A stretch of DNA of 64,000 bases, from positions 71,113,821-71,177,820 of the forward strand of contig NC_037681.1 of the NCBI RefSeq assembly GCF_003255815.1, given 5' to 3'. Shown piece by piece: positions 51,856 to 64,000 of the stretch. Position numbers and translations under genes: made by a program. Position 1 is the first letter of the stretch. Every line of letters starts with the position of its first letter. The notes under the pieces are model-generated. The model saw nothing but the letters and a program-made list of their open reading frames with translations, ran no database searches and was not told the origin of the DNA. The DNA comes from Theropithecus gelada. Lineage: Eukaryota > Chordata > Mammalia > Primates > Cercopithecidae.

Positions 51856-53120
51856 AATAATGATCCCAAGAAACTCTCCAGAACATTGGACTAGACAAAG
51901 ATTTCTTGGGTAATACCCCATAAACGTAGGCAACCAAAGCAAAAATGGACAAATGGGATCGCATTAAGTTACAAAGCTTCTGCACAGCAAAGGCAACAAT
52001 CAACAAGGTGAAGAGACAAGCCACAGAATTAGGAGATAATATCTGCAAACTGTCCATCTGACAAGGGTTTAATACCAGAACATACAGGGGTTCAAACAAC
52101 TAAATAGGAAAAAGTATAATAATCTGATTTTAAAATGGGCAAAAGATCTGAAAAGACGTTTCTCAAAAAAGGCATACAAATGTCAAACAGGTATATGACA
52201 AGCTGCTCAACATCACTGATCATCAGAGCAACGCAAATCAAAACTACAATGAGATATCAGCTCATTCCAGTTAAAATGCCTTTTATCCAAACACAAGCAA
52301 TAACAAGTGATGGTGAGAATGTGGCAAAAAGGAACCCCTTGTACACTGTGGGAATGTAAATTAGTACAACCACTATGGAGAACAGTTTGGAGGTTCCTCA
52401 AAAAACTAAAAATAGAACGACTGTATGATCCAGCAATCCATTAGTATGTATATACCCCAAAGAAAGGTAATTAATATATCAAGAAGGTATCTGCATTTCC
52501 ATGTTTATTGAAGCACTAGTCACAATAGCCAAGATTTGGAAGCAACCTAAGTGTCCATCAACAGACAAATTGATAAGGAAAATGTAGTATATGTATACAA
52601 TGAATATTTATCCATAAAAAAGAACGGGATTCTGTCATTTGTAAAATCATGGATGAAACTGGAGGTCATATTGTTAAGTGAAATAAGCCAGACATAGAAA
52701 GGCAAACTTTACATGTTTTCACTTATTTGTGGGAGTTAAAACAACTGAATTCATAGAGACTAAAAGGATGGTTACCAGGGCCTGGGAAGGGTAGTGGGGG
52801 TTGAAAGAAGTGGAGATGGTTAATGGGAACAAAAATATAATTCGACAGAATGAATGAGTTATGAGTTCTAGTATTTGACATCACAACAGTGTGGCTGTAG
52901 CCAACAATAATATATTGTACATTTTAAAATAAGTAGAAGAGTGTAATTGGATTATTTGTAATGCAGGAAAGGATAAATACGTGAGGCGATGGATACCCCA
53001 GTTACCCTCATGTGATCATTTTGCATTGTATGCCTCTTTCAAAATATCATATGTACTCCATAAATATAAACACTTAGTATGTACTCAGAAAAATTAAAAA
53101 TAAAATAATGACCCCAAGAA
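51856..53120 (+). mobile_element. 5'-truncated L1 with target-site duplications
   Basis: L1 body about 51873-53103 (1.23 kb): the C-terminal part of ORF2 (gcttctgcacagcaaaggca, gaggttcctcaaaaaactaa) and the 3' UTR, ending in an A-rich tail. It is flanked by 17-bp duplications (51856-51872, 53104-53120) that match at 16 of 17 bases. ORF2 is only a fragment with stops, so it cannot act on its own. Antisense to NRXN1. Probably an L1PA/L1PB-age copy, judged by eye. Confidence 0.93.
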
Positions 53121-55900
53121 TAAAGATTCTGCCATAAATTTTACAGAAACCAGTCAAAATTTGTTAAATATATTGCATATAATATAAACATATATGTATG
53201 TGTATATAATACATATATAATACATATGATGACTTGTCATTGAAATAACCTTGAGAGTCATTCATACTAACTTAAGAACTGCAATTCATCTCTGATATTC
53301 ACCAGTCTACAGGCCAAATACAGAAACTAAACACTTAAGGTATTTTTACAAAATTTTGATAGATGCTAATTCTGTAGCTCATAGGCATTGAAAGTCCAAT
53401 TGAATTCAGCCCCCTGGCCTCTGTCATTAACTTCTGCAGGCGTATAACTGGTATTCTTGTATCAGACAGCCAATGTCATCAAAATGGAATACAACAAATT
53501 GTTATATAAAACATTTTAGCTCTCCACACTGAACAGCACTATAATTCTATGATGAAACCAGAGCATTGTGAAGGATTATAAAAAAGATTAAAGAATTCAG
53601 AATAAACACTTGAGATCTTGTCTAACAGGGATGCTATCAAGTAACCACTGTTGCCAATTAATGCTGCTCATATACATGTGGATTTCTGATTATCTGGTTT
53701 ACTACTAAATTAAAGAGCAAAAAATTTAAAAAAAATCTCTAATGCCTCTACTATAGAATATTTCTATTGATATTTTGGGGGCATCTATAATAAGTCAATA
53801 TCAAAGCAGGAATGTCTTTTAGGAACAAGATAGATCAAGCTTGTCTCTTGAGAACATGTTATTCTAGAGAGGAAGAAGGGGTAAAACATGGGCCGGAGTA
53901 AGACAGCGGAGTATTGCAGGGGTGAAGAATAAAAGACAGAGAAATCTAGCGGGCGTATATGAGGCCTTTATGCTACACAAAATGGTGGGTATTTCCATAG
54001 CACTGGTACACAGGTTGGTGCTGTTAATCATACCTTATTAATTGCTATTAGTAATCTCATTTAGAATTAATTTCTTATAAATATCATAAATCCAATAATC
54101 TGCTCCTTCCTCCTCATGTTAACATTATCACAAGAGAGAAATTTTACTTTTTGTGAATTTAGAGGTGTTTTCATGACTAGATGACTTATTCAAGAACTCT
54201 TCAAGTTAGCACTTTGTGTGAATCTTTGCTTTGCTCTGTGGGTGAGTGGCAGCAAGCAACTGTAAGCCCAGGAACTATGCTGACATGTGCCTCACTGGTC
54301 AAATAAGGAATGAGATATGAATGTGTATAGATTACATTAAACCCATCCAGACTGGAAGAAAACAACCTATTTTATAACAAATTTATAACATGGCAGTCTT
54401 TACGATGGTCATATAATCCTGAGTCTTGTTAAAGACTCAAAGTGCTGCTGGAGACTGTAAGACACTTTTTATTTTGACATCAAAGTGTTTTCTACAGCTT
54501 GGTTACCTTCGTGATTTGGATCAGGGAAAGGTATGTACCCTACCACCTTACCCTATGCTAGATAGATGCAAATTTTCCATTGAAAAAAGTAGTTTGAGTA
54601 GTCACTCATTGGTTACTAGATTCAGCTCTTTTTGACCAAGCCACAAAAAATCACTTAGTAAACAAAAACGTTTTGAGAAGCAGGTGTAGGTTTAATTCCC
54701 AAATCAGAATGTCTACACAAGAGGAACAAACAAGTTTTTACTGGCCATGGCTTTAGCTATAGGCCCAAGGATCTGTTTCTTTGAAAGTCTGGTTGATACC
54801 AGGAAGGAGATAGTGGTTAAAATTAATGCAATATAAAATGTTTCCCACAGTGATGCTTAAGTGAATACAAGGACAACCCTAATAGCTGATTGCTTCAGAA
54901 AAGTAAAATATAAATGGTCATTCAGAATAACACGTTTGCACAGGAAAAGAAACTCAGTAAGTCAGGAGTTTGAAGAATTGTATTAAGTTTTCTGGGTTTG
55001 AGAAGAAGTGGCTTCTACATTCTTAGATACAATGAGGATGAAACGTTTGAGGTTAAACCTGTGTATTTTCATTCTCTGTCATCATAATTACTCATGGTCT
55101 CAGTGTATTTTTGTCTCAGGTACTATCTCTGTCCTTGTTGTTTCTTGATTTTCCTACCCACTGAATCTATGGCTGAGCGCGTTTGATAAATGTGTAGTCC
55201 TGTTCAGTTTCGGATCTGCTAAATTTTTTTTAAAGTCCATAGTGAGATCATAAAATTAGATTTTTTTTTTTTGGTTTGAAAATTTTTTGAAAACAAATAA
55301 CATTTAAAAACTGTCAATGTTTCCACATTTCAACATTAGGTGGGAGATGCCTAGGTACCATAGAGTATATTGCAGAAAAGCAAATAAATGCCTTAAGGGA
55401 AATTCCTGAAACACAGAAAACAGAAAACCATTCAGATGCTTGGAGGAAAAGTTTAGAAAGAGGGAAAAATAAAAAGAGGCAGCTGGGGTGGCCTTCCTCC
55501 CCAACAGAGCTGAATCTAAGAACATACCCACAGATAAGACTGGAGAATTCAGAAAATACCAGTGTTGGTGCCACATTTACAGGGAAATCTGAAAGCCTCT
55601 CAGAGAAATCTTGATTTTTGGCAAGGTATTCTATCAATCAAGGCCTAGAAGTAGATGTGGTAATGGCAGAAGGGAATTATCCTGGAGAAGCCCCAAAGAC
55701 TCTGGCGGGTTGCAGAGAAGTCCTTTGTATTTTCAGGTGGACCCAGAGAAAATACGAGGACCAAGGGGCCAGCAGAGGTCTGGAGCCCATGCAAGGAGTC
55801 TTCCAGAAACTTGAGCCTGAAGGCAACCACAAAACCCCACGTCCTGAAGGACATACACATACTGTACCCAAACGACCAGCCAGGTCATTTTCTAATGCTT

Positions 55901-56236
55901 AAAACATGAGGTCGGCCGGGCGTGGTGGCTCACGCCTGTAATTCCAGCCCTTTGGGAGGCCAAAGCGGGCGGATCACGAGGTCAGGAGATTGAGACCATC
56001 CTGGCTAGCATGGTGAAACCCCGTCTCTACTGAAAAAAAAAAAAAAAAAAAAAATTAGCCGGGCATGGGGGTGGGAGCCTGTAGTCCCAGCTACTTGGGA
56101 GGCTGAGGTAGGAGAATGGCATAAACTTGGGAGGCAGAGCATGCAGTGAGCCGAGATCACGCCACTGCACTCCAGCCTGGGCGACAGAGTGAGACTCCGT
56201 CAAAAACAAAAAACAAAAAACAAAAAACATGAGGTC
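55901..56236 (+). mobile_element. AluY with perfect 13-bp target-site duplication
   Basis: Alu body 55914-56223 flanked by aaaacatgaggtc (55901-55913 and 56224-56236). AluY text gatcacgaggtcaggagatt. The middle A-rich linker is expanded to about 24 A (56033-56056), and the tail is (CAAAAAA)n. It is antisense to NRXN1. Confidence 0.96.
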
Positions 56237-56499
56237 AATACCAGATAGGTGATAAATATGATGCTATAGCAAATTCTGCTGCCAGAAACCCTCTCCAATG
56301 CACTCTGGGTAAAAAGATAAATTAATAATTATACTGTTTTGTTTTTTTAATGTCTGATCTAGCTCCTTCTGTTTTTGCAAGCATACTTCTTAGTGGTTTC
56401 TTTCCTAACAATAGACTTATTTAGCCCATCGAATACATGAATGATAATACTAATTTCAAAGGTAATGTTAACAAGAATAGCCATCACTGATCATTCCCA

Positions 56500-56640
56500 A
56501 TCTGTACCAGTAAGTATGCATTGCAGCCATTATCATCAATTGTTATATCAATTCTCTGGTGTAGGCTTTTTCTATCCCCATTTTCAGATATCAAAAGTTA
56601 GGTAACTTTCCTGAAGTTGCACAGCTCGTAATAACTCATT
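56500..56640 (-). mobile_element. MIR SINE fragment, reverse
   Basis: tctatccccattttcagata then aagttgcacagctcgtaata in reverse MIR order. Confidence 0.5.
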
Positions 56641-56889
56641 TCATTGTATCACACCAAATTACAACAAATGATTACTAACAAGTGATAAACCCTGACAACC
56701 TCTGAGCACGAAAAGGCCAGAGAATTAAAACTTAATAAAAGTTTCTTTATTTTTCCCTATTCAACATTTGTATTTAAGATTATTTACTTTCTTAGTGGTC
56801 AAAACCTACTAGGTACTAGAATGAGGGTCAAGGTATTGAGAAATTTTGTTTCTAGTTTCAGCTCTGCCATGAATTGTGTGAATTTGAGC

Positions 56890-56951
56890 AATTTTATTGG
56901 ATAAAATGATAGAGTAACATTTAGAAAACTAACAATTTACAAATTCTAAAA
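56890..56951 (+). repeat. 62-bp direct duplication, copy 1
   Basis: Matches 59623-59684 at 60 of 62 positions in the same orientation. This copy follows a MIR-like stretch (56805-56890). Confidence 0.95.
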
Positions 56952-57115
56952 CAGCTTTCTCATCTGTTCAGTCAGGATAACGACTGCCTCATTTTCCTCT
57001 CAGTATTATATGTATCTCTAGCCTTGTCTTAATTGAAATAGAATTGGATAATGTGCAATGTACTTTTATGGTGAGTTAAAAATGCATTATTACATTCACA
57101 TCTAAAATTATATCA

Positions 57116-57429
57116 GGCCAGCCATGATGGCTCATACCTGTAATCCTAGTACTTTGGGAGGCTGGGGCAGGAGGATCACTTGAGCTCAGGAGTTTGAGAC
57201 CAGCCTGAGCAACATAGCAAAACCTCATCTCTATAAACAAACAAACAAACAAACAAACAAACAAAAATAGTTGGACATGGCGACGTGCATCTGTAGTCCC
57301 AGCAACTCAGGAGGCTGAGGCAGAAAGATCACTTGAGCTTGTAGGGTTAAGGCTGCAGTGAACCGTAATCGCACCACTGCACTCCAGCCTGGGTGACAGA
57401 GCGACACTCTGTCTTTAAAAAAAAAAAAA
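57116..57429 (+). mobile_element. Old Alu (AluJ-like), plus strand
   Basis: ggccagccatgatggctcat to an A-tail; cttgagctcaggagtttgag is AluJ-like. The middle linker is an (ACAA)n repeat of about 7 units (57236-57266). Confidence 0.94.
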
Positions 57430-57727
57430 GTGGAATCTAAAGTGAAACACATGGATCTCTGCCTGGGTCTCAGATGAAGGACCTGGATGGGAAAATATCT
57501 CATTTGTAAGTCTACATGGGAGTGATAACTTTTAAATTAATTTTTAAGAAATATAAATATCTTAGAAGGTATAAGGTTAACTACTAGGTAGTTCATTATT
57601 AGAACATTTCAGATGCTAACAATAAAATATGATATTTTTATCCACATTACAACCAAGTTGAGGTAAGAAATGAAACAGCATCTCAGTGGGGTGTAAACCT
57701 CAGTAGTTTCAAAATATGTGATGGATA

Positions 57728-58040
57728 ATTTGAAAATCTGCATTTACAGATTCTGCCAAAAGCAGATGGAAAATATTTGAAAAAAACACAATAATAAAAT
57801 AATACAAATAAACAATACACTATAACAACTATTTACATAGCATTTACATTGTATTAGGTATTATAAGTAATCTATAAATGATTTAAAGTATACAAGAGAA
57901 TGTGCCTAGGCTACATGAAAAGACTTCACCTATTTAACATAAGGGGCTTGAGTAATTAAAAATTTTGTCATGTGGATGGGGAGGGGTCATGAAACCAATC
58001 CCCCTCAGATGGTTATATCATACAACAAACATATGGCTTG
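57728..58040 (+). mobile_element. MER2 DNA transposon, forward copy
   Basis: Contains acatagcatttacattgtat, taggtattataagtaatcta and aaaccaatccccctcagatg in MER2 order. Opposite orientation to the copy at 29821. Confidence 0.75.
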
Positions 58041-58491
58041 TTAAATGTCTTGTTATTTGTGTTGTTGCATATTTAAGGACAGTCTCCAACAGTTTTTCCC
58101 AGCACTGGGATTTAAAAGGCCTTAGTCTACTGATAAAAGCTTTGTGCTTACCCTAAAAAGTAGTCCTCCTTTACTTCTTTTCTAGCATGTCAAGAAATAA
58201 ACACCCAGGAAGACATTAGACAGCCTGTGCATATAAAAATGGCAATAAAAGAAAGCCCAAAATGCCACCTATCCAATAGAAGTAGAATGAATTGGAGGGC
58301 ATTTTACATTCACTTAAATATTCAAATGATTTAAGAGGATGTCCCTAAAAACTGTCTGATATATTGGCTTTTGTCAAAAAAAAAATTCTGAATTGAAATT
58401 TGGATATGCACCAAAAGCTTCAGTCTTCAAGGACTTTTCAATTTCCTCCAGTTTGCACGTTTGGAAACTGAACGATTCAGCATATCTCTAA

Positions 58492-58532
58492 TAAAAAAAA
58501 AACAAACAAACAAAAAAAAAACAAAAAAAAAA
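58492..58532. repeat. A-rich (AAAC/A)n repeat
   Basis: A-runs broken by single C bases. Confidence 0.9.
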
Positions 58533-59622
58533 ACATCTCTCAAGGCTCCTTTCCTATGCAGGAAAAATCAAATTAACTTCAAACAGAAGAGGTGAGATGC
58601 ATACATAGAGGAATTATCAAACTGTAACATCACTTTGCTCCGGCTCTCTAAGGTCTCCTAACGTCTACCTAGGAGAGAAATCCACATGTTAACTCCACCC
58701 AAGATAACTCCGCAAAATATAAAGAGAAGTGTGGCTTCCAAAAGAGAATCATAGTAAATTAAATATTCCCCTATGCTCTCAGGGTTTGCATCGACAACAC
58801 CATACGGTAGTATTCTGGACTTTTACTTAAGAAGTGATGACAGCAAACAAGATTCCAGTCTCTATTCAAAGGCTACAGATTGTGCAGCACCCTTGCCTTG
58901 CTAGCTGGGCAGCCATTTGAATAAGGGGATTTTTGTGCTTTGGCTGCGGAAGTTGAAACGATGCTCTGTATTGTTTGAGACATGAACTGCTGCGTGCACA
59001 CCACACAACATCCCCCAGCAATGATGCATTGCACTAATATGCTCTCAGAGCATACTCACTGGTATGTATTAGAGCAATGTATCACCAAAACACTTAACCT
59101 ACAGGATGTGTTGCCACGTGAGGTGGAAATGGTTGCCAGAGACGTGTTTTAAAGATACTTTCTAATGTTTTGTATTAAATGTTTGTATTAAAGGTGATTT
59201 GGAAGATAACATTTTTAGATTCTGTTATTCTTGATCTATGGGATTCAGTGCTTTTCTCCCACACAAAAGCACTCTTACTGCAGATAATTTTTAACAAGAA
59301 AACCCAGTAATTGAGCTTCACCTAAGTGTGACACAAAATGAATGAAGTCTGTGTGCATGGCTGTGCAATCAGCCCTGCAATTCATTTGTGGGCATAAGCC
59401 CTGGTGCTGGGCTGCATCTTCCCCAGGGTGGGCACCATATGGGCTAGTGGTAGCCCCTGGGCAGAAAATATAAGAGCCAGGTGGAGATGCTCCCTAGAGG
59501 CAAAAAGCTCTCTCTGCAGGCACCTACTTCCTCTGTTCCAATCCTGCATACTTTTTAATGACAGGCTCTGTATAGCTATAGTTATGTGTGCCAAATAATT
59601 TTGATCTCTCTTTTTACTGCCT

Positions 59623-59684
59623 AATTTTATTGGATAAAAGGATAGAGTAACATTTAGAAAACTAGCAATTTACAAATTCTAAAA
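59623..59684 (+). repeat. 62-bp direct duplication, copy 2
   Basis: Matches 56890-56951 at 60 of 62 positions. The flanks are unrelated on both sides. Confidence 0.95.
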
Positions 59685-59734
59685 ATAGGTATTAGAGCTT
59701 CTCTTATATATATTTTTCAGATTTGCAAAAACAT

Positions 59735-59865
59735 GTTGCTAGATATACATTTCATAAGGATAGAGTCCATATCTGCTTTGCTTACCACTTTTTCCCCAGT
59801 GCGCCATGTCTGACTTGTAGAAAGTGTTCAATAAATGTTTATTCAATGCATTAATAGTCATGCTT
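59735..59865 (+). mobile_element. L2 LINE 3'-end fragment
   Basis: ggatagagtccatatctgct, then gaaagtgttcaataaatgtt, the L2 terminus. Confidence 0.6.
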
Positions 59866-62439
59866 TCCTTTTATAGTAGACCTATTTCATCACAACTTTT
59901 TCTTTGGAGGCAAAGCATGATTTCTTTGAAACAGAATTGCCCTCTCTCGTAGCCAGAAATCAAATTGCACCTAATAATGTTACATCATGGCAGTATTTTT
60001 GAAAGAGTGGTTCTAACCTCTAGACTTTGCTTAAAGCCAACCTAGGATCTTTATTTATAAACATTTATTTATAAAAACAAGTGAAATAGAGAGCAGGGAG
60101 GGGGAAAAAGAAAAAAAAAAAACAATTTGATTATTAGTAGTATTTACCAGTGCATTTAAACTTAATTAGATTTGTTTGAAAATATGTTTCCATATACATA
60201 TTTCCAGAAAAATCTTTATTTTGTAAAGAGATATCCACACACATGCACATAGTTAAGGCTGTAGCAGTGACTACAATTAGATAAGAAAAAATCGTATATG
60301 GTTTATACAGTTAGTGTTCTCATGTCATAATCATATTTTGTATACCGCAGTTTTTTTTTTTAGTTATGGTAGTGACAAATTTCTTGGTATATTTCATCCT
60401 CAGTCATAGATTTTTTTGGCCATTTTTTACTGTGTCATGTATTCTACTGTCCAATATAAAACAAAACAAAATCCTATAATTCCTTTTCATAGTTGCATTT
60501 CAAACGAATACCAGTGCATTCCTGATTGTCTTCCTATTAAACCATGTTTTTACTCTTCTTTTTTTCCCCCTCATTTCATTGTACATCATAGGTCTCCAAA
60601 ATAGCTTTGATTTTAAGCCACCGAAAACAATTTTTTACTTGTAAATTCAATAGCCTCTCTTTCATTAATTACCACACACACACAAACACATGCATACCCC
60701 TTTTGAAAATGCTTCCAGTTCTCTTTTATACATTCGATATAAAATGTATGCAAAACTTGCATTGCAAAGGCTGAATTTGTTCATATCCAGCTGGGTCAGG
60801 GTATAATATGATAGTAGCTCCCTTTTTAAAGTATTGCCAATTTATATTTCTCCTAAAAGATGGCTTTCCTGACCTCCCTTTTTACTTTCTCATTCTCATC
60901 CCTCTGGCTTTTTCCCTCTTTACCTACTCCCTTCCCCCAACCTCCTCTGTGGTTAAGTAGCTCTTCTTTGGGGCTTTAGTAAATACTGCACCTCTATGAT
61001 AGAATTTATTACATTCTTGCTAATCTTTTCCGACATTTTAATGATAAGCTCCTCATTGTCAGCAGCCAAATTCTCATCCAAAACTTGTATCTATATTCCC
61101 ACTACGGCAAGTGATAGACTGCTACGATTTGGTTGTGAATTTTCTGAACCATTATTGCATTTTCAAATCTCAGCATTTTTTTCACTTAAAGATGATTCTT
61201 GGTGAGATGCTTCACATGCAGAAATCAATGAATAAGTAATGTAAGCTGAGAGACAACTCTGAGACTACTATGGGGATGTAAGAGATAAAATTAGAACATT
61301 CATTTTTCATCTTGTTACTGGCACAAATAAAATATTTGAAATTCAAAAGAAAATGTCGTTAATCTGCAAATATAAAATAAGTCTCACCAACTATAATAGA
61401 TAAATGTGAGTTGCATATACACTAGTTATCTACAAAAAAAAAAGGTAACTGGCAAAAATATCTAATTCTACTTCTCATTCGACCTTTATGATTGATTTCC
61501 CGCAGTATCACTGCGCGGCAGCATTCCATATTTTAGTTCCTAAGATCACATTATATACAGAATTCCAGTTTTTCTTTGTTTCACTTATGTGTTTAACTGA
61601 AGAACATTACTAAGTACTTTTTCAACCTGTAGCCGAGGTTAACACTGTGTAAAAATGCCAATAAAGGAGAATATACTCCATTACATTTGTTGTTATGATC
61701 AACTTGGGACAAATATCAATAAAATTCTGCCATAATACATTTAGTCATGGTAATAGTACCTGACTGAAGCACACACACACACAAAATGGCATGTTTTTTG
61801 AAAGGAAATAACTAAATTAAAGTCATAGCAATCCACAATAGTGACATATGCATTGGGAAGTCCAAGTTTTTAGGAGATGGAAGAAATTATTAAAACCGTT
61901 ACTAACCAATAATTTTATCTATTGTGTGCAAAAATGTCATCTAATTATCTTTTTATTGGAGCACTTGTGCATAGATAGGTATTATAAAGTTTGACTCGAG
62001 TTCCTTAAATTATATTTAAATGTAGATTACAAGCTAGGAAAATTGACATCCAAATTTAGCAAAAAAAGAATAATATTTTCCTACTATAACGTTACAAAAC
62101 CATTAAAGACTAAAATTTGGTACTGCTCATTCCACAACCAGTTGTTGCAGATTATTATGAGGACACAATGGCCCTGAAAATCTCCAGTTCCAATATTAAA
62201 TCTAATGTTGTAGACTTTCTTGTGATTTTTGTTCTTAGAGCCCTTGAACAAAACTAAACAAACTTTCTATTTCTCATAAATCACTCTTTTTGATTTGTTC
62301 ATAGCAAGAGCATAGTGTCTTGGGCTCAGGAAAGGCTCAGTTCCAGAAAGTCTACATAGGAAGGGTTAATAAAACAATGTTTGATAGGGATAGTTAGGAG
62401 AATTCTTTTGAAGCTGCACTTGTAAAGCAAGCACATAAA

Positions 62440-62760
62440 ATTTGTTTTAAAAATTTGTTTTGAGGTCATTGGAGATTCATATAGAATTGTAATAAATAGT
62501 GCCGAGAGATCCTGTGTGCTCATTACTCACGTTCCCTGAATGGTAACATCTTTCAAAATTATAGTACAATATCACAACCAAGGTATTTACATAAACACAA
62601 TCTACCTACCTCAACTCCGATCCTCTACTTTTATACTTATGTGAATGTGTGCAGCTGTGCACATGTATATCTAATTTCATATCATTTTTATCACACGTAT
62701 AGGCTTGTATATACACCATCACCATCCCTCATTTTTAACAGAGTTGTATGTTATGATAAA
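62440..62760. mobile_element. Old LINE-type fragment
   Basis: gagagatcctgtgtgctcat, gaatggtaacatctttcaaa and atagtacaatatcacaacca resemble a common ancient LINE segment. Family and orientation not settled. Confidence 0.45.
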
Positions 62761-63382
62761 TAAAAATAGTGAACTATGTTAAAGCTTTTTAATTTATATT
62801 CTAGATCTAGACAGGCATGAGATATAAATCATTCATATTATCATTATTATTTTGATTTGGGTCACTGGAAAGGCATTGATGAGAATATTACATGAATGAA
62901 ATCCACACCTCCCCCCACAACTTGCTCTCAACACTGAGAGAATCTGGGGTTAGACTTCAATTAGATACCATGTAACCATCACTTCTTACCTGGAGCACAC
63001 ATTTCATTTTCAGATTTATTTTCCCTTAAGCTGCATTTCCCATTTGACATGCTTCTCTACAGAGATCATCCAAGACATTAATATTTTCTTGAAGTCATAT
63101 GATCCTAATCTTAATGTCATAAACCCTATCCACAAACTGTGGCTAGAGTGAAATAAGGCATCTTGTTTTGTACCAGTTTTTAAAGCAGAGCAAGTGCTTT
63201 TTGGGCTACAGGACCAGGAGGAAAACTGATGATTAGCTATTGTTTTCTGATACTAAGTCTATGATGGGATTGATTACATTTTGTACTTTAATTCTAGGGG
63301 TGATGCAACTAAATAGGAAAGCCTGTATTAGACTCTTGAGACAAAAAGTCACAAAGAACCTTGATCTAATTTGGAGTGTGAT

Positions 63383-63650
63383 GCAGGGCGTGGTGGCTGA
63401 TGCCTGTAATCCCAGTACTTTGGAAGGTCAAGGCGGGAGGATTGCTTGAGCCCAGGAGTTTAAGACCAGCCTGGGCAACACAGTCTCTACCAAAAACAAG
63501 CAAAATTAGTCAGATGTAGTGGCATGTGCCTAGGGTCTTAGCTACTTAGGAACCTGAGGTGGGAGGATCGCTTAAGTCTGGGAGATTGAGGCTATAGTGA
63601 ACCAAGATTATGCCACTGCACTTAAGTCTAGCAAGATTCTGTCTTAAAAC
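63383..63650 (+). mobile_element. Old Alu (AluJ-like), plus strand
   Basis: gcagggcgtggtggctgatg, gaggattgcttgagcccagg, and a worn right monomer ending in a TACACA/TA repeat. Confidence 0.92.
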
Positions 63651-64000
63651 AAATACACACATATATATATATTTTGGAGTTTGAGAGTAGAAGAAGTGAG
63701 TTGGGAGTTCACTGTATAATGAACACAGTGAGATTCACAAGGTTGCATTACTGTCACCCAGCTTTTTCATAAATACGCATGTAATATGAAGGTGAATCTA
63801 GTAGGAGAATATGACAATCCTACCACTGGAAAAAGCAATTGAATAACAGGTACATCCTTATCTGAGAGCTACATAAGAAAGATGGCAATGCCACTAAAGT
63901 TATCATTGAGAGGGTTATATTTTCTGATGGGGGGTTCTCAAGAAAAATGTTTTAAAGCAGCAAGGAGATTTTTCTGATTGAAATTATTTATTTCCTTTAA

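Larger units (their letters stand above)
36777..64000 (-). other. NRXN1: NRXN1 intron upstream of exon C (partial)
   Basis: From the acceptor AG at 36778-36777 to the window end. I looked for the preceding LNS2 exon and the SS2 microexons on the minus strand and saw none, so this is one intron of more than 27 kb. It holds the AT/GT repeat at 37339-37442, five Alus plus an Alu at the window end, a 5'-truncated L1 (51873-53103), MER2 (57728-58040), several MIR copies, an L2 end (59735-59865), a GATA repeat (45903-45950) and the inverted repeat at 39805-39923. A short hAT-like terminus (gttgagaactg) sits near 48335. Confidence 0.85.

Noticed and set aside
55304..55902. Overlapping ORFs on both strands suggesting a coding island
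   Set aside because: Frames overlap on both strands with no shared domain, and the stretch has only slightly higher GC than its surroundings.

Overview
The window is 64 kb of primate, most likely human, nuclear DNA. It is AT-rich and non-coding over about 98% of its length, full of Alu, LINE, MIR and DNA-transposon copies, with AluY-type copies and long microsatellites. None of the bacterial hallmarks (dense ORFs, operons, Shine-Dalgarno sites) are present. The only protein-coding content I can support is four consecutive exons of the neurexin-1 gene (NRXN1, alpha-specific part) on the minus strand. I recognise it from the translated sequence, which matches NRXN1 rather than NRXN2 or NRXN3.

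Reading 5'->3' on the minus strand, the gene runs from high to low coordinates. From 64000 to 36777 is part of one large intron. Exon C (36338-36776) encodes the end of LNS2 and the first half of LNS3. A 13.6-kb intron follows. Exon B (22306-22689) encodes the rest of LNS3 and the second EGF-like domain. A 6.8-kb intron follows. Exon A (15289-15492) encodes the start of LNS4. A 2.6-kb intron follows, then the 27-nt alternatively spliced splice-site-3 (SS3) microexon (12690-12716), then the start of another intron running off the window at base 1. All four exons have AG/GT borders, and their reading phases join exactly (0/1, 1/1, 1/1, 1/1). Neurexin-1 alpha is a presynaptic adhesion receptor, and these exons form the central extracellular module LNS3-EGF2-LNS4.

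The introns hold ordinary primate interspersed repeats. These include at least twelve Alu copies in both orientations, a 5'-truncated L1 with 17-bp target-site duplications (51873-53103), and an old L1M 3' end (28640-29440). There are also an L2 copy (17225-18175), many MIRs, two MER2 copies in opposite orientation, a Tigger-like element with visible terminal inverted repeats (14196-14621) and an hAT-type element (110-650). Many simple repeats are present.

I found no undescribed gene system. The observations most worth a second look are: an almost perfect 45-bp inverted repeat at 39805-39923; an Alu whose middle is degraded into G and C homopolymers, probably a sequence error (49919-50075); a 62-bp direct duplication 2.7 kb apart (56890 and 59623); a repeat pair carrying related minus-strand frames (about 46550 and 48885); and TGCATG (RBFOX-type) motifs around the SS3 microexon. 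Inverted Alu pairs and complementary purine/pyrimidine tracts flanking exons could shape splicing or back-splicing.
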